Positions 17,195 through 26,373 are shown, counted from the stretch's first letter. The stretch is DNA of 64,000 nucleotides from Mucilaginibacter empetricola (GCF_024808665.1 NZ_JANUBZ010000014.1:50528-114527), one strand, 5' to 3'. Notes: a model not told the origin generated them from the sequence alone. Made by a program: numbers and translations.

Positions 17195-18319
17195 TTATGC
17201 GTAACTGTTAAGCATTACCGGCATTACCAGCATCAATACATCTTCATTTTCATCGCCGCCCTGCGGTAATAATAAACCGGCACGGTTAGGGGTCGACATC
17301 TCTAGCAAAACTTCTTCGCAGCTCAGGTTTTTTAACATTTCTATTAAAAAACGAGCGTTAAAGCCAATTTCCATATCCTCGCCTTCATATTGGCAAGTTA
17401 AACGCTCATGCGCTTCGTTAGCAAAATCAATATCTTCTGATGATATATTTAACTCGCTGCCGTTTATTTTAAGCCTTACCTGGTGGGTAGTTTTATTAGC
17501 ATAAATAGCCACACGGCTTAATGAACTTAAAAACGACTGGCGGTCGATATTCAACTTGTTAGGATTATTCAACGGAATAACGGCTTCATAATCGGGGTAA
17601 CGCTCGTCAATTAAACGGCATACCAGGTTAATGTTACCAAATTTAAAAAATGCACTGGTGGTATTATATTCAACCGATACATTTACATCATCATTTGGTA
17701 ATGCTGATTTTAAAAGCGTTAACGCTTTTTTAGGCAGTATAAAAGATGTGGTACCGGCAGCTTTGGCATCCTTACGGCGATAACGTACCAATTTATGGGC
17801 ATCGGTAGCAACAAAGGTAAGGTGCTGGGTTGATAGTTGGCAATAAACACCTGTCATAGCCGGGCGTAGTTCGTCATTACTAACCGCAAAAATGGTTTTA
17901 TTAATAGCCTCTGCCAAAACAGATGCGGGCAGGTTTACCGACGATGCATTTTCAACAACCGGAATTTTCGGGAAATCTTCGCCATTCTCACCATTCAGTT
18001 TGTATTTACCATCACCGGCGTTTATTTCAATAGCAAAAGTTTTATCATCAACAGAAAAAGCAATAGGCTGCTCTGGCAATGATTTTAAAGTTTCTAACAA
18101 AATGCGCGATGGTATGGCAATACGTCCATTCTCTTTTGACTCAACAGGCAAAGAGGTGGTCATGCTGGTTTGCAGATCGGTAGCCGAAATAGTCAAGTTT
18201 CCATCTTTTATCTCGAACAAAAAGTTCTCCAGTATGGGCAATACAGTGCTGTTACTTAGCGCGCCGCTAACGGCCTGCAGTTGCTTGAGTAAGGTTGATG
18301 TAGAAACAATAAATCTCAT
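17195..18319 (-). CDS. dnaN: DNA polymerase III beta subunit (sliding clamp)
   Basis: Sliding clamp of the replicative polymerase, 374 residues from the ATG at 18319 (MRFIVSTSTLLKQLQAVSGA), the canonical DnaN start; the frame extends six codons upstream but that region lacks support. Three clamp domains are visible, with NSTVLPILENFLFEI in domain I, RPAMTGVYCQL in domain II and the C-terminal VLMLVMPVMLNSYA. It lies directly downstream of gldFG, a neighbourhood also known in Flavobacterium. Not next to dnaA, so this is not the origin region. Confidence 0.96.
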   Translation of the reverse strand: MRFIVSTSTLLKQLQAVSGALSNSTVLPILENFLFEIKDGNLTISATDLQTSMTTSLPVESKENGRIAIPSRILLETLKSLPEQPIAFSVDDKTFAIEINAGDGKYKLNGENGEDFPKIPVVENASSVNLPASVLAEAINKTIFAVSNDELRPAMTGVYCQLSTQHLTFVATDAHKLVRYRRKDAKAAGTTSFILPKKALTLLKSALPNDDVNVSVEYNTTSAFFKFGNINLVCRLIDERYPDYEAVIPLNNPNKLNIDRQSFLSSLSRVAIYANKTTHQVRLKINGSELNISSEDIDFANEAHERLTCQYEGEDMEIGFNARFLIEMLKNLSCEEVLLEMSTPNRAGLLLPQGGDENEDVLMLVMPVMLNSYA

Positions 18320-18352
18320 ATAATTACAATTAATCAATCAAAAGTATAAAAT

Positions 18353-20767
18353 TTAACGTGCATACTTCCGCCTGCGGATATAATGTTGAAAAATAGCAAA
18401 TATTAACAGCATAGCCAAAGGAACTACAGTGTTAATTACCTGCCAGTACAACTTTTCGCCACGGATGCGCGCACGGTTAAGCAAGCGTATTTTTACCTCT
18501 TTGGTACGCAGGGCAATCAAGCCGGAATCGTCCGTCATATAGTCTGCAATGTTCAGCAACAAGTTCTTGTTACCAAAGTCCTGCCGCATGTAATGGTCGT
18601 ACCCCAATGGGAAAGGTGATCCGTCAGAACCTACATCATTTTTAAATATATCGCCATCGCTTATTACAATCATTTTGGTAGGCACACTTTGCGCTAGTGA
18701 GTTTACATGCTCGGTTAGTCCCGGTGGCGTTGGGCGGTTTAAAAAGTCGCTGGTAAACTTACCTTCCAGTAATACGGCAACCGCCTTGGGAGTGCTTTGA
18801 AACTGTTTAGGGTCGGGCTCCTGCTCAATAGCTTGCAACGATATAATATGTGGTGCTCCTATTTTTTTATTAAAGGGCGATGAGGTAAGCAAAATAGTTT
18901 CTTTAACATTTTTTGCCGCCAATGTATCAATGGTGCTGGCAAACTCGCTGCGTATACCATCCAGGTTTTTTACGATAGGATTTTTCGATAGCGGCATAAA
19001 TACTGGATAGTATAACCATGGCACCATTTGTATTTGTGCCTGCCCGCCAACATTCCCTGTTGCAATAGGTATTTGAGCGCAGCTGATATCGGCTATTAAA
19101 TCATAATTTATACGTATGCCGTATGTAAACAACTGGTCATCCAGATTCAGCTGTTTCGGGAACGACATCTGGTCGCCGCCATGGCCGCGCAGGCTGTCGA
19201 GTTCGGCATTCACCTGGTCTATCGCCCACAACACACGTCCGCCGCGCATAATGTATTGGTCAATTTTATATTTTTCCAGCTCAGTAAATGCAGTATCAGG
19301 TTTAGGAATAATCAACAGCCTTACCTTCTCCAAAACACTAAATGGTGCAGTTTTAAGGTTTAATCGCCCAATTTCAAAACCATCTGATAATGTTTTCATG
19401 GCATCATTAACCTGTAGGTCGCTCAGTTCATGATCGCCTTCGGCAAAAGCAACAATAGGCTTGCCACCGCTGGTAACTTTTTTAATGGCCGATGAAAATG
19501 CATATTCCAGGTTCTGGATGGAGTTATTATAAACCTCCTCGTCTGACAGACCTATGCGGTTCTGCAATAAATTAACGGCAACATATTTACCTCTATACTC
19601 TACCAATGCCTCGGGGAAAAGCAACATCTGCGTAACGCCGTTATCTGTTTTTATGCTGGTAGGCTGCGATACTATTCCTTTAGCTTCCAATGTATCATAA
19701 GCTGCCTTCTGCAAGCTATCGGGCAGGCTTTTTATATAAGCTACGGGATCTACAGATTCAAACTTTAATTTGTGGTGGCTATAAGCCTGCAAATCACTCA
19801 GCATATCAAGGGTGGCCCGTTGCAGGCGTTTCATTTCGCCATTAAAGTTATCGCCCTTTAAATAAACCGCTATCCTAACCTCATCTTTAAGGCTATCCAT
19901 TACACCGCGGCTTATTTTTGATATGGTAAAACGTTTTTCTTTAGTAAAATCAAAACGGGTAAAGGTAAAGTTTGATATTATTGCCAATAAGACAAGCACG
20001 CCCCCAATAGAGAAGCACGATTTTGCATCGGCACTTTTAAGGCTCTTTTGCCTTTGTTTAATTAACACAAATAAGGTAAGGCATATAAACAGGCCGGTAA
20101 GAACAATAAAATAAACCAGATCGCGGGTATCCAGCACGCCGCGGCTTACCGATTGGTAATGAGCCGTAATACCTAAATTCTCCAAACTAAGATTTTGAAG
20201 CGACAACAACTGTCCCAATGAATCAAAGCCACTGTAAAAAAAGAAACAGAAAAATACGGCAACTGTAAATGCTATAATCTGGTTTTTGCTGATGGATGAA
20301 GCAAATAAGCCAATGGCCGCAAAGCTTGCTCCCAATAAAAATAAACCAATATATGAACCTATTACACCGCCGGTATCAATATTACCCTGTGGTGTACCCA
20401 GTGTGTAAACTGAATAATAGTAAACCAGCGTTGGTAATAAGGCAAACAACACGATTAAAAGGCTGGCAAAATATTTACCTAGCACAATTTGCCAATCGGT
20501 TAAGGGGCGTGTTAGTAAAAGTTCAAACGTACCTTCCTTACGTTCTTCGGCTAATGACCGCATGGTGATGGCCGGTATCAGGAACATAAAAAGGTAGGGT
20601 GCGGTACTGAACAAACTGTCCAATCCGGCATAGCCGTAATCAAGGATACTCGATTGGGGAAATACCCATAAAAATAATCCTAATACTAATAAAAACACAC
20701 CAATGGTAACATAAGCTACCAGCGAACTGAGGTAAGAAATAATTTCTTTTTTGAGGATGCTTAGCAC
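18353..20767 (-). CDS. gldFG: GldF-GldG fusion (gliding ABC transporter permease and accessory)
   Basis: An 804-residue protein with two parts. Residues 1 to about 245 form an ABC-2-type permease with about six membrane segments (for example MRSLAEERKEGTFELLLTRP), matching GldF. Residues from about 250 onward start with a membrane segment (IGGVLVLLAIISNFTFTRF), continue as a periplasmic GldG domain (KEKRFTISKISRGVMDSL, PIVAFAEGDHELSDLQ) and end with a C-terminal anchor (VINTVVPLAMLLIFAIFQHY) and RRRKYAR. The sum matches separate GldF plus GldG of Flavobacterium. With GldA (22169) it would form the gliding-associated ABC transporter. The start at 20767 (MLSILKKEIISYL) is typical. Confidence 0.88.
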   Translation of the reverse strand: MLSILKKEIISYLSSLVAYVTIGVFLLVLGLFLWVFPQSSILDYGYAGLDSLFSTAPYLFMFLIPAITMRSLAEERKEGTFELLLTRPLTDWQIVLGKYFASLLIVLFALLPTLVYYYSVYTLGTPQGNIDTGGVIGSYIGLFLLGASFAAIGLFASSISKNQIIAFTVAVFFCFFFYSGFDSLGQLLSLQNLSLENLGITAHYQSVSRGVLDTRDLVYFIVLTGLFICLTLFVLIKQRQKSLKSADAKSCFSIGGVLVLLAIISNFTFTRFDFTKEKRFTISKISRGVMDSLKDEVRIAVYLKGDNFNGEMKRLQRATLDMLSDLQAYSHHKLKFESVDPVAYIKSLPDSLQKAAYDTLEAKGIVSQPTSIKTDNGVTQMLLFPEALVEYRGKYVAVNLLQNRIGLSDEEVYNNSIQNLEYAFSSAIKKVTSGGKPIVAFAEGDHELSDLQVNDAMKTLSDGFEIGRLNLKTAPFSVLEKVRLLIIPKPDTAFTELEKYKIDQYIMRGGRVLWAIDQVNAELDSLRGHGGDQMSFPKQLNLDDQLFTYGIRINYDLIADISCAQIPIATGNVGGQAQIQMVPWLYYPVFMPLSKNPIVKNLDGIRSEFASTIDTLAAKNVKETILLTSSPFNKKIGAPHIISLQAIEQEPDPKQFQSTPKAVAVLLEGKFTSDFLNRPTPPGLTEHVNSLAQSVPTKMIVISDGDIFKNDVGSDGSPFPLGYDHYMRQDFGNKNLLLNIADYMTDDSGLIALRTKEVKIRLLNRARIRGEKLYWQVINTVVPLAMLLIFAIFQHYIRRRKYAR

Positions 20768-20792
20768 TTGAAATATTTATGGATTAAATGCC

Positions 20793-20826
20793 GAAAATAA
20801 AAAACTGCACTTAAAAAACTGTGCAG
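20793..20826 (-). terminator. Rho-independent terminator after the barrel gene
   Basis: On the minus strand CTGCAC and GTGCAG form a short stem, followed by TTTTTTATTTT. It lies 48 bases after the stop of the leftward barrel gene at 20874 and upstream of gldFG. Confidence 0.55.
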
Positions 20827-20873
20827 CCAAACAATTATTGTATTGAAACTAAATTTAATAAACTACCCATTAT

Positions 20874-21428
20874 TTAAAACCTTTGGGCCAAACGCAGCGC
20901 AAATTGACCAAAGTCCGCCGGGTCTTTAAATGGCCCTGTAATGCCATAATCATCCTTTATGTGATTTTCTGGCTCCTGGTGCCATCCTTCATACCTAATA
21001 CCAATTTCAAACCCGGGTTTAAATGAATAGCCTATACCGCCTGAATAATCAAACGCACCACCGCCGCCATGCTGGCAAAAAACAGACTGCCCCAACTGTC
21101 CCTCGGCATAAAAACCACTTATCAGATAGTACTTTACACCCACCTTTAGCGGTACATAGCCAACTGTTGCAGGCACATAAGCATTTTGAAGTTTTGTTTT
21201 TACACCAAATGATTCGTAACCGGCCTCTGCTGTAAAATACAAATTTTTGCGGAAATGATATTCATACTTAAGTGAACCACCAATACCAACATTTAACAGT
21301 GCATTCATATTATAGAGCGGCAATGCGCCATAAACACCCAGGTTAAAATCGCCTATTTTTGATGATTGGGCAAAACTGCCGAACGCAAATCCTACTGATA
21401 AAGTTAATAGTAATATGAATTTTTTCAT
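20874..21428 (-). CDS. Outer-membrane beta-barrel protein
   Basis: Starting at the ATG at 21428, the protein opens with a clean signal peptide (MKKFILLLTLSVGFAFGSFA, cleavage before QSSK). The frame extends 22 codons further upstream, but those would precede the signal peptide. The mature part (about 165 residues) has eight alternating strands, including YEYHFRKNLYFTAEAGY and GIGYSFKPGFEIGIRYEGW, ending RLAQRF with the usual C-terminal aromatic. It fits small OmpW/OmpA-like barrels of Bacteroidota. It is a relative of the next gene (21530); both lie between gldFG and gldA. Confidence 0.8.
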   Translation of the reverse strand: MKKFILLLTLSVGFAFGSFAQSSKIGDFNLGVYGALPLYNMNALLNVGIGGSLKYEYHFRKNLYFTAEAGYESFGVKTKLQNAYVPATVGYVPLKVGVKYYLISGFYAEGQLGQSVFCQHGGGGAFDYSGGIGYSFKPGFEIGIRYEGWHQEPENHIKDDYGITGPFKDPADFGQFALRLAQRF

Positions 21429-21529
21429 ATATGCTTGTGGTACATCTAAGTTGATAGCAAACATAAAAAATATTTGCTGCTTTTTTACCCGCAAGCTTAT
21501 TTTAACCTATGCGCTTAATTGTGTTTAAA

Positions 21530-22060
21530 TTATAGCTTAAACCTGTACGCCACACGTACGGCAATCTGACTTAAGGCAGCCCCATCAGCCAGGCGGCTTT
21601 CATAGCGCAAACCCAAATCAATAGTAGACTTGTGTTTATTGGTTGGAGCCGATACGCCTATGATAGGCGCATAAATGAATCCTATTTTTGAAGCCCCGTA
21701 ATTTGAATTTAAATTGGCCGATGCACCCAGATCACCCTCAACGTAGGCTATTTTTGAGAAATAGTATTTGGCCCCTACTTCTATAGGTGCGTATACCAAA
21801 TTATCGGCAGTAACATTGGCATCCAGCTTAATAATATAGGTACTTAAACCAGCCGTTGCCGTAATACTCAACTTCGATGCAGCCACCGGAAACTCCAGCT
21901 TTGCCGATGCACCCAAAACGGTGCCATAAAAATCAGTTGCCGAACCTACAGGCATCCCATACTCAACCCCTAAACTTAACTGACTGTTTGTTTTTGTTTG
22001 TGCTAAACAGGATGCTGTTGCCATAAATAGCGCAACTGTAAAAAGTAAAATAAATTTCAT
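21530..22060 (-). CDS. Outer-membrane beta-barrel protein
   Basis: A 176-residue small barrel: signal peptide MKFILLFTVALFMATASCLA followed by alternating strands and a terminal VRVAYRFKL. It shares layout with the gene at 20874 (signature YAPIEVGAKYYFSKIAYVEGDLG compares with YVPLKVGVKYYLISGFYAEGQLG), so the two are tandem paralogues. Outer-membrane location inferred from signal peptide, strand pattern and C-terminal aromatic/hydrophobic ending. Function unknown. Confidence 0.8.
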   Translation of the reverse strand: MKFILLFTVALFMATASCLAQTKTNSQLSLGVEYGMPVGSATDFYGTVLGASAKLEFPVAASKLSITATAGLSTYIIKLDANVTADNLVYAPIEVGAKYYFSKIAYVEGDLGASANLNSNYGASKIGFIYAPIIGVSAPTNKHKSTIDLGLRYESRLADGAALSQIAVRVAYRFKL

Positions 22061-22168
22061 TGTTTATAATAAAATAACGTCAACGGGCTATGTTACTAGT
22101 CACTCCCATTGCTTTTCCTTTTACGCAAATGTTTCGCTACAAGTTGTGGGGACGGGGTTGAAATCTCA

Positions 22169-22876
22169 TTACCCATTAGTAAGCCCAATAAAGATATTTT
22201 CGAGCGATTTATCTTTATTTCCCTTTCTCAATCCATCCAGGGTATCATCAGCTACAATTTTTCCTTTGTTGATAATGATAACGTGGTTACATACCGCTTC
22301 CACTTCCTGCATAATATGGGTACTCAGGATAACCGTTTTCGTTTTCCCCAGGTCGAGGATCAACTGGCGGATGCCTATCAGCTGGTTAGGATCAAGACCC
22401 GAGGTGGGTTCATCCAATATTAACACCTGCGGATCGTGCAGAATGGCTTGCGCCAGCCCCACCCTTTGGCGGTAACCTTTTGAAAGCTGTCCTATCTTTT
22501 TATGCTGCTCGGGTACCAGCCCGGTTAGTTCAATTACCTCGTCGATGCGTTTTTGGGGTGATGCCATTTGGTGTATGCTGGCAATAAAAGCCATTGATTC
22601 TTTTACATACATATCCAAATAAAGTGCATTATTTTCGGGCAGGTAGCCAATGTTGCGTTTAACTTCCAGCGGTTGTTTTTCTACATCAAAACCACATACC
22701 GATGCCTTACCAGAAGTTTGAGGAATAAAAGTGGTTAATATTTTCATGGTGGTTGATTTTCCGGCTCCGTTAGGACCTAAAAAACCCAGTACACCTGGTT
22801 CTGCGTTAAAACTGATGCTATCAACTGCCTTTTGGGCGCCGTAAACTTTGGTTAATGACTCAACAACGATACTCAT
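22169..22876 (-). CDS. gldA: ABC transporter ATP-binding protein GldA
   Basis: A 235-residue ABC ATPase. Walker A is LGPNGAGKST at about residues 33-42, the ABC signature is LSKGYRQRVGLAQAILHDP, and Walker B is VLILDEPTSGLDP. The start MSIVVESLTKVYGAQKAVD and the length (235) agree with GldA of the gliding-motility ABC transporter, whose membrane partner GldFG is encoded 1.4 kb downstream on the same strand. Cytoplasmic face of the inner membrane. Two barrel genes separate it from gldFG, which is unusual for subunits of one transporter. It may alternatively be a general ABC-2 ATPase. Confidence 0.85.
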   Translation of the reverse strand: MSIVVESLTKVYGAQKAVDSISFNAEPGVLGFLGPNGAGKSTTMKILTTFIPQTSGKASVCGFDVEKQPLEVKRNIGYLPENNALYLDMYVKESMAFIASIHQMASPQKRIDEVIELTGLVPEQHKKIGQLSKGYRQRVGLAQAILHDPQVLILDEPTSGLDPNQLIGIRQLILDLGKTKTVILSTHIMQEVEAVCNHVIIINKGKIVADDTLDGLRKGNKDKSLENIFIGLTNG

Positions 22877-22931
22877 GCTCCAAATGTAAATTTTAGATAT
22901 GAGATTGAGATGTGAGATTGATATTTTTTTC

Positions 22932-23786
22932 TTACTTCAAAAATATCCTATCCAACAAAAAGAAAACAGCAAACACTACACTGGCAATACCATTGGTAGT
23001 CATAAAGGCAAAATTCACGCGACTCAGGTCATTTGGTTTAACCAGCAGGTGCTGATAAATGAGCATGGCGCAGAAAAATAATATCCCCACATAATAAAGC
23101 ACACCTACGTGTGTGAAAAATATAGGCATTATTACAAACGAGGCAGAAAGTATATGTAAAAAGGTTGATAAACGTAAAGCATTAACCTTGCCCAACCATG
23201 CTGGTATAGAGTGCAGGTTTTCGCTGCGGTCAAAATCCTCATCCTGCAAGGCATAAATAATATCAAAACCACTTACCCAGCATAATACCGCTAATGAGAA
23301 AAACAGCGGTGTTAAAGCAAACTGTCCGGTTACCACTAAATAAGCACCAATCGGCGCCAATGAAAGGCCCAGGCCTAGTACCAGGTGGCAAAGTGCCGTA
23401 AATCTTTTGGTAGCGCTGTAACCCAATACAACCAACAATGCCACCGGCGACAGGTAAAAGCACAAAGGATTAATAAACCAGGTGGTGCCAATAAACAATA
23501 AACAGTTGCTAATGGTAAAAGTTAATGCCGCTGCCGGACTAATTCTACCTGCCGGGATGTCTCGTTGTTTGGTACGCGGATTTTTGATATCGATGTCTCT
23601 GTCCAGATAGCGGTTAAAGGCCATGGCCGAGTTGCGGGCAAATACCATACAAAAAACCATCATCACCAGTTTTTGCCACTCAAAATGGTAGCTGGTGGTT
23701 GTTACCGCCAAAAAAAAGCCAATAAAGGCAAAAGGCATGGCAAATATGGTATGCGAAAACGTAACTAACGACAGGTATTTTTTCAT
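22932..23786 (-). CDS. UbiA-superfamily prenyltransferase
   Basis: Integral-membrane aromatic prenyltransferase, 284 residues from the ATG at 23786 (MKKYLSLVTFSHTIFAMPFA). The frame is open ten codons upstream but that part holds the namA terminator hairpin, so the later start is preferred. Two Asp-rich Mg-prenyl-diphosphate motifs are present: NRYLDRDID at about residue 60 and DEDFDRSEN at about 180. About eight membrane segments. The sequence resembles the UbiA-like / MqnP type (prenylation in menaquinone synthesis) rather than MenA, but the substrate is not determined. It may supply the demethylmenaquinone used by UbiE. Confidence 0.85.
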   Translation of the reverse strand: MKKYLSLVTFSHTIFAMPFAFIGFFLAVTTTSYHFEWQKLVMMVFCMVFARNSAMAFNRYLDRDIDIKNPRTKQRDIPAGRISPAAALTFTISNCLLFIGTTWFINPLCFYLSPVALLVVLGYSATKRFTALCHLVLGLGLSLAPIGAYLVVTGQFALTPLFFSLAVLCWVSGFDIIYALQDEDFDRSENLHSIPAWLGKVNALRLSTFLHILSASFVIMPIFFTHVGVLYYVGILFFCAMLIYQHLLVKPNDLSRVNFAFMTTNGIASVVFAVFFLLDRIFLK

Positions 23787-23793
23787 ATGCTGT

Positions 23794-23822
23794 AAAAAAA
23801 TCCGGGGTGTTACCACCCCGGA
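23794..23822 (-). terminator. Rho-independent terminator after namA
   Basis: TCCGGGGTG and CACCCCGGA pair perfectly over 9 bp with a 4-base loop TTAC (23801-23822); on the minus strand seven T follow. It sits between the namA stop and the ubiA-like start. Confidence 0.85.
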
Positions 23823-23846
23823 AACGGATTCAAAATTAATAATTTT

Positions 23847-24917
23847 TTATTGCCATTTAGCTCTTTCATATTGAAGCGGCCATTTAACATCCTCATTCAA
23901 CACATGCGCAGCCCGCAGGGGGAAATAAGGGTCGCGTAAAAACTCGCGGGCCATAATAACCAGGTCGGCCTCGCCTTCCTGTATAATTTCGTCGGCTTGT
24001 TTAGGTTCGGTTATCATACCTACGGCACCTGTTAGTATGCCGCTTTCTTTTTTTACCTTTTCGGCAAACTCAACCTGGTAACCCGGCTTAACCGGAATTT
24101 TAGCGGTTGCCACGTTACCACCCGATGAACAATCGATCAAATCAACACCTTTATTAATCAGCACTTTTGCCAGGGCAACAGAATCATCGGCAGTCCAGCC
24201 ATCTTCGGTCCACTCGGTAGCAGAAATCCGCACAAACAGCGGATTTTCGGCCGGCCAAACTTCTTGTACACTTTCAATTACTTCCAGCAAAAAGCGGATC
24301 CGGTTTTCAAACGAACCTCCATATTCGTCAGTTCGGTGATTACTTAGGGGTGATAAAAACTCGTTAATCAGGTAGCCGTGCGCGCCGTGAAGCTCAATTA
24401 CATCAAAACCGGCATCCAGCGAACGTTTAGCGGCAACTTTAAAATCGGCTTTTATTTTTTCAATTCCGGCTTTGTCCAGTGCAATCGGAGCTATTTCAGT
24501 ATCGGTAAATGCTAATGCACTTGGCGCAACAGCATGCCATCCGTTAGGCTCGTCGGCAGGTACCTGCTTACCCCCTTTCCACGGAAGATCATGACTGGCC
24601 TTACGTCCTGCGTGCGCCAGTTGCGTACCTATGTAAGCACCATGCTGATGTGCAAAATTGGTTATACGTTTAAGGTTTTCAATATGATCATCTTTATAGA
24701 TTCCCAAATCACCATAGGTAATGCGGCCCTCGGGCGATACGGCTATAGCTTCGGTAATAATTAATGCTGCCCCACCAACTGCGCGACTGCCCAGGTGAAC
24801 CAGGTGCCAATCGTTGGCAAAGCCGTCAGTGCTGGAGTATTCGCACATGGGCGACACTACTATGCGATTTTTTAATTCAATATTTTTAATTTTTATAGGC
24901 GAGAACAGATGCGGCAT
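23847..24917 (-). CDS. namA: NADH:flavin oxidoreductase (old yellow enzyme, YqjM type)
   Basis: A 356-residue FMN-dependent ene reductase TIM barrel. It shows RIVVSPMCEYSSTDGFANDW at the start, the His pair in ELHGAHGYLINEFLSPLSN and Tyr/Arg features such as HRTDEYGGSFENRIRF, and CSSGG/FMN-phosphate site GAVGMITEP near the end. Cys25 in SPMCEYS marks the thermophilic-like (YqjM/NamA) subgroup. Cytoplasmic; it reduces alpha,beta-unsaturated carbonyls with NADPH. The terminator after it suggests an independent unit. Confidence 0.93.
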   Translation of the reverse strand: MPHLFSPIKIKNIELKNRIVVSPMCEYSSTDGFANDWHLVHLGSRAVGGAALIITEAIAVSPEGRITYGDLGIYKDDHIENLKRITNFAHQHGAYIGTQLAHAGRKASHDLPWKGGKQVPADEPNGWHAVAPSALAFTDTEIAPIALDKAGIEKIKADFKVAAKRSLDAGFDVIELHGAHGYLINEFLSPLSNHRTDEYGGSFENRIRFLLEVIESVQEVWPAENPLFVRISATEWTEDGWTADDSVALAKVLINKGVDLIDCSSGGNVATAKIPVKPGYQVEFAEKVKKESGILTGAVGMITEPKQADEIIQEGEADLVIMAREFLRDPYFPLRAAHVLNEDVKWPLQYERAKWQ

Positions 24918-24997
24918 AATTTCATTTTTTCATCAAAGATGAGAAGTATAACGGAAGGTATTGTCATGAGTAAACTATTTTTTTGAGGGAAGGATTA

Positions 24998-25105
24998 ATG
25001 TTTATAAGGGCGAAGAAAATGAAAAAGAAGGGTGTAAACTACAGGCCCAGAACTAAAAACTACCAAAGGTCAGTCAACTATGTATGGCGCAAAAAAGTAA
25101 AGTAA
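24998..25105 (+). CDS. Possible 35-residue very basic peptide
   Basis: ATG at 24998 preceded by GAGGGAAGGATTA, which contains a purine-rich ribosome-binding-like stretch. The predicted peptide (MFIRAKKMKKKGVNYRPRTK then 15 residues) is rich in Lys, Arg and Tyr and would be strongly positive. It is short enough to be chance, and the stretch CTAAAAACTACC looks like intergenic words. No homologue is recognised. Confidence 0.15.
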   Translation: MFIRAKKMKKKGVNYRPRTKNYQRSVNYVWRKKVK

Positions 25106-25176
25106 TTTAAACGTAATAAAAGAGCTTCATCTTTAGCCTTTTGTCTTTCACCTGCCAAAAATTGGCTTATTTTGCG

Positions 25177-25184
25177 TATCTTTG
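25177..25184 (+). promoter_or_regulatory. -7 box of the RNA-binding protein gene
   Basis: TATCTTTG matches the -7 consensus TAnnTTTG exactly; the start site would fall near 25191, leaving about a 13-nt leader. No clear -33 TTG at the usual spacing. It argues against any start upstream of 25204. Confidence 0.45.
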
Positions 25185-25203
25185 CTTAAATTTAAAAACA
25201 TTG

Positions 25204-25497
25204 ATGAAAGTATTTATTGCCGGCCTTCCGCTACAGGTGGATGAGGCCGAATTAACCGCTGTTTTTGGTGATTTTGGGCCAGTAAAGTCGCTTAGAATTA
25301 TAAAAGACCGCGAAACAAAAGAGAGTAAAGGTTTTGGTTTTGTTGAAATGGTAAATGACGACGAAGCACAAGAAGCCATACGCTGCATGAATGGTGCAAG
25401 CTATTATGGTCGCCGTATTACAGTTAACGTTGCTGAAGACAAAGGACCGGGCTTTACCGGCGGTGGCAACAAGAACGGTGGTTTCAGACGTAATTAA
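25204..25497 (+). CDS. RRM RNA-binding protein (small, single domain)
   Basis: A 97-residue single-RRM protein of the glycine-rich RNA-binding type. RNP2 is KVFIAGLP at residues 2-9 and RNP1 KGFGFVEM at about 40-47; the tail ends GFTGGGNKNGGFRRN, a short Gly/Arg extension. The ATG at 25204 is used because the earlier part of the frame is promoter sequence. Such proteins in Bacteroidota bind RNA and may act as post-transcriptional regulators in the absence of Hfq; this is inference from the family. Monocistronic, with a strong terminator after it. Confidence 0.93.
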   Translation: MKVFIAGLPLQVDEAELTAVFGDFGPVKSLRIIKDRETKESKGFGFVEMVNDDEAQEAIRCMNGASYYGRRITVNVAEDKGPGFTGGGNKNGGFRRN

Positions 25498-25522
25498 TAT
25501 CCTATAAATTTTCTTTTATGTG

Positions 25523-25557
25523 AAAAGCTCACGGGTGATAGCCCGTGAGCTTTTTTG
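25523..25557 (+). terminator. Rho-independent terminator of the RRM gene
   Basis: AAGCTCACGGG and CCCGTGAGCTT pair perfectly over 11 bp with a 6-base loop, followed by TTTTTTG. Textbook structure, 28 bases after the stop. Confidence 0.93.
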
Positions 25558-25668
25558 TTTATTGGCTAACCTTTTCATGGTGTTGAAAAAACAATTTGAA
25601 ACTTACACCCAACTCCTGTTACATTAGCCTTGACAAGTACCAAACGTCAACACAATACTTATCACTTA

Positions 25669-26373
25669 ATGGAAGTTAAACCTCTGGTCATCAATAAAAA
25701 TATTTTAATTGGCGGGGTATTAATAGCCCTTATTTTTTATCCTTTAATAGGCTATCCGTTTTTTTCGGGTTATAAAATCACCGAGTCGTATTTGCTTTAC
25801 ACCCGATTATTTTTTTGGCTCTGGGTGCTTGCCCTTTATGTTTATGCCCACAAGGCAGAGCATGCCGATTTCTTATTATGGAAAGATAAGGTATATAGCT
25901 TTTGGTTTTATCTGGCTTCTTTTGGCGCCTTGTACCTGCTCAAAATGGGCGCTGGCACGGTTGGCACAATTCCCAAATTATTCGGCTACCACGAAGACCA
26001 TCGGGTAACACTACAGATGTTAGCGATAGTATGTAAAAGCCTCCCCATGGTTTTCTTTGCTTCGATAACCGCTGGTATTACAGAGGAACTCATCTTCAGG
26101 GGATACCTGGTTCCGCGCCTTGAGTTATTGTTTAACAACAAATACATGCCTGTAATTATTTCTGCTGCATTTTTTTCGCTGATGCACTATCGCTATGCAA
26201 GCCTATCACAAACCATATTTACGTTTTGCTTCGGTGTTGTTTTTGCTATTCATTATCAATGGTATCGCAATATTAAGGTACTGATACTTACTCACGCGCT
26301 GGTAGATCTTAGTTCATTTTTATTGTTCATGCTGCTCCAGCATTATCATCTGGAAAAGCTGATTGGACAATAA
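25669..26373 (+). CDS. CPBP family intramembrane metalloprotease
   Basis: A 234-residue inner-membrane protein with about seven membrane segments from the ATG at 25669 (MEVKPLVINKNILIGGVLIA); the frame extends upstream only from a TTG. The CPBP (type II CAAX prenyl endopeptidase-like) motifs are visible: EELIFRGYLVPRLELLF (Glu-Glu-x3-Arg), HYRYAS and THALVDLSS. It probably cleaves membrane substrates, but bacterial functions (bacteriocin self-immunity, membrane quality control) are diverse. No partner adjoins it. Stands alone between the RRM gene and the convergent L,D-transpeptidase. Confidence 0.85.
   Translation: MEVKPLVINKNILIGGVLIALIFYPLIGYPFFSGYKITESYLLYTRLFFWLWVLALYVYAHKAEHADFLLWKDKVYSFWFYLASFGALYLLKMGAGTVGTIPKLFGYHEDHRVTLQMLAIVCKSLPMVFFASITAGITEELIFRGYLVPRLELLFNNKYMPVIISAAFFSLMHYRYASLSQTIFTFCFGVVFAIHYQWYRNIKVLILTHALVDLSSFLLFMLLQHYHLEKLIGQ

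Noticed and set aside
17195..18319. Replication origin near dnaN
   Set aside because: No dnaA gene or DnaA-box cluster adjoins; in this phylum dnaN is commonly away from oriC and next to gld genes.
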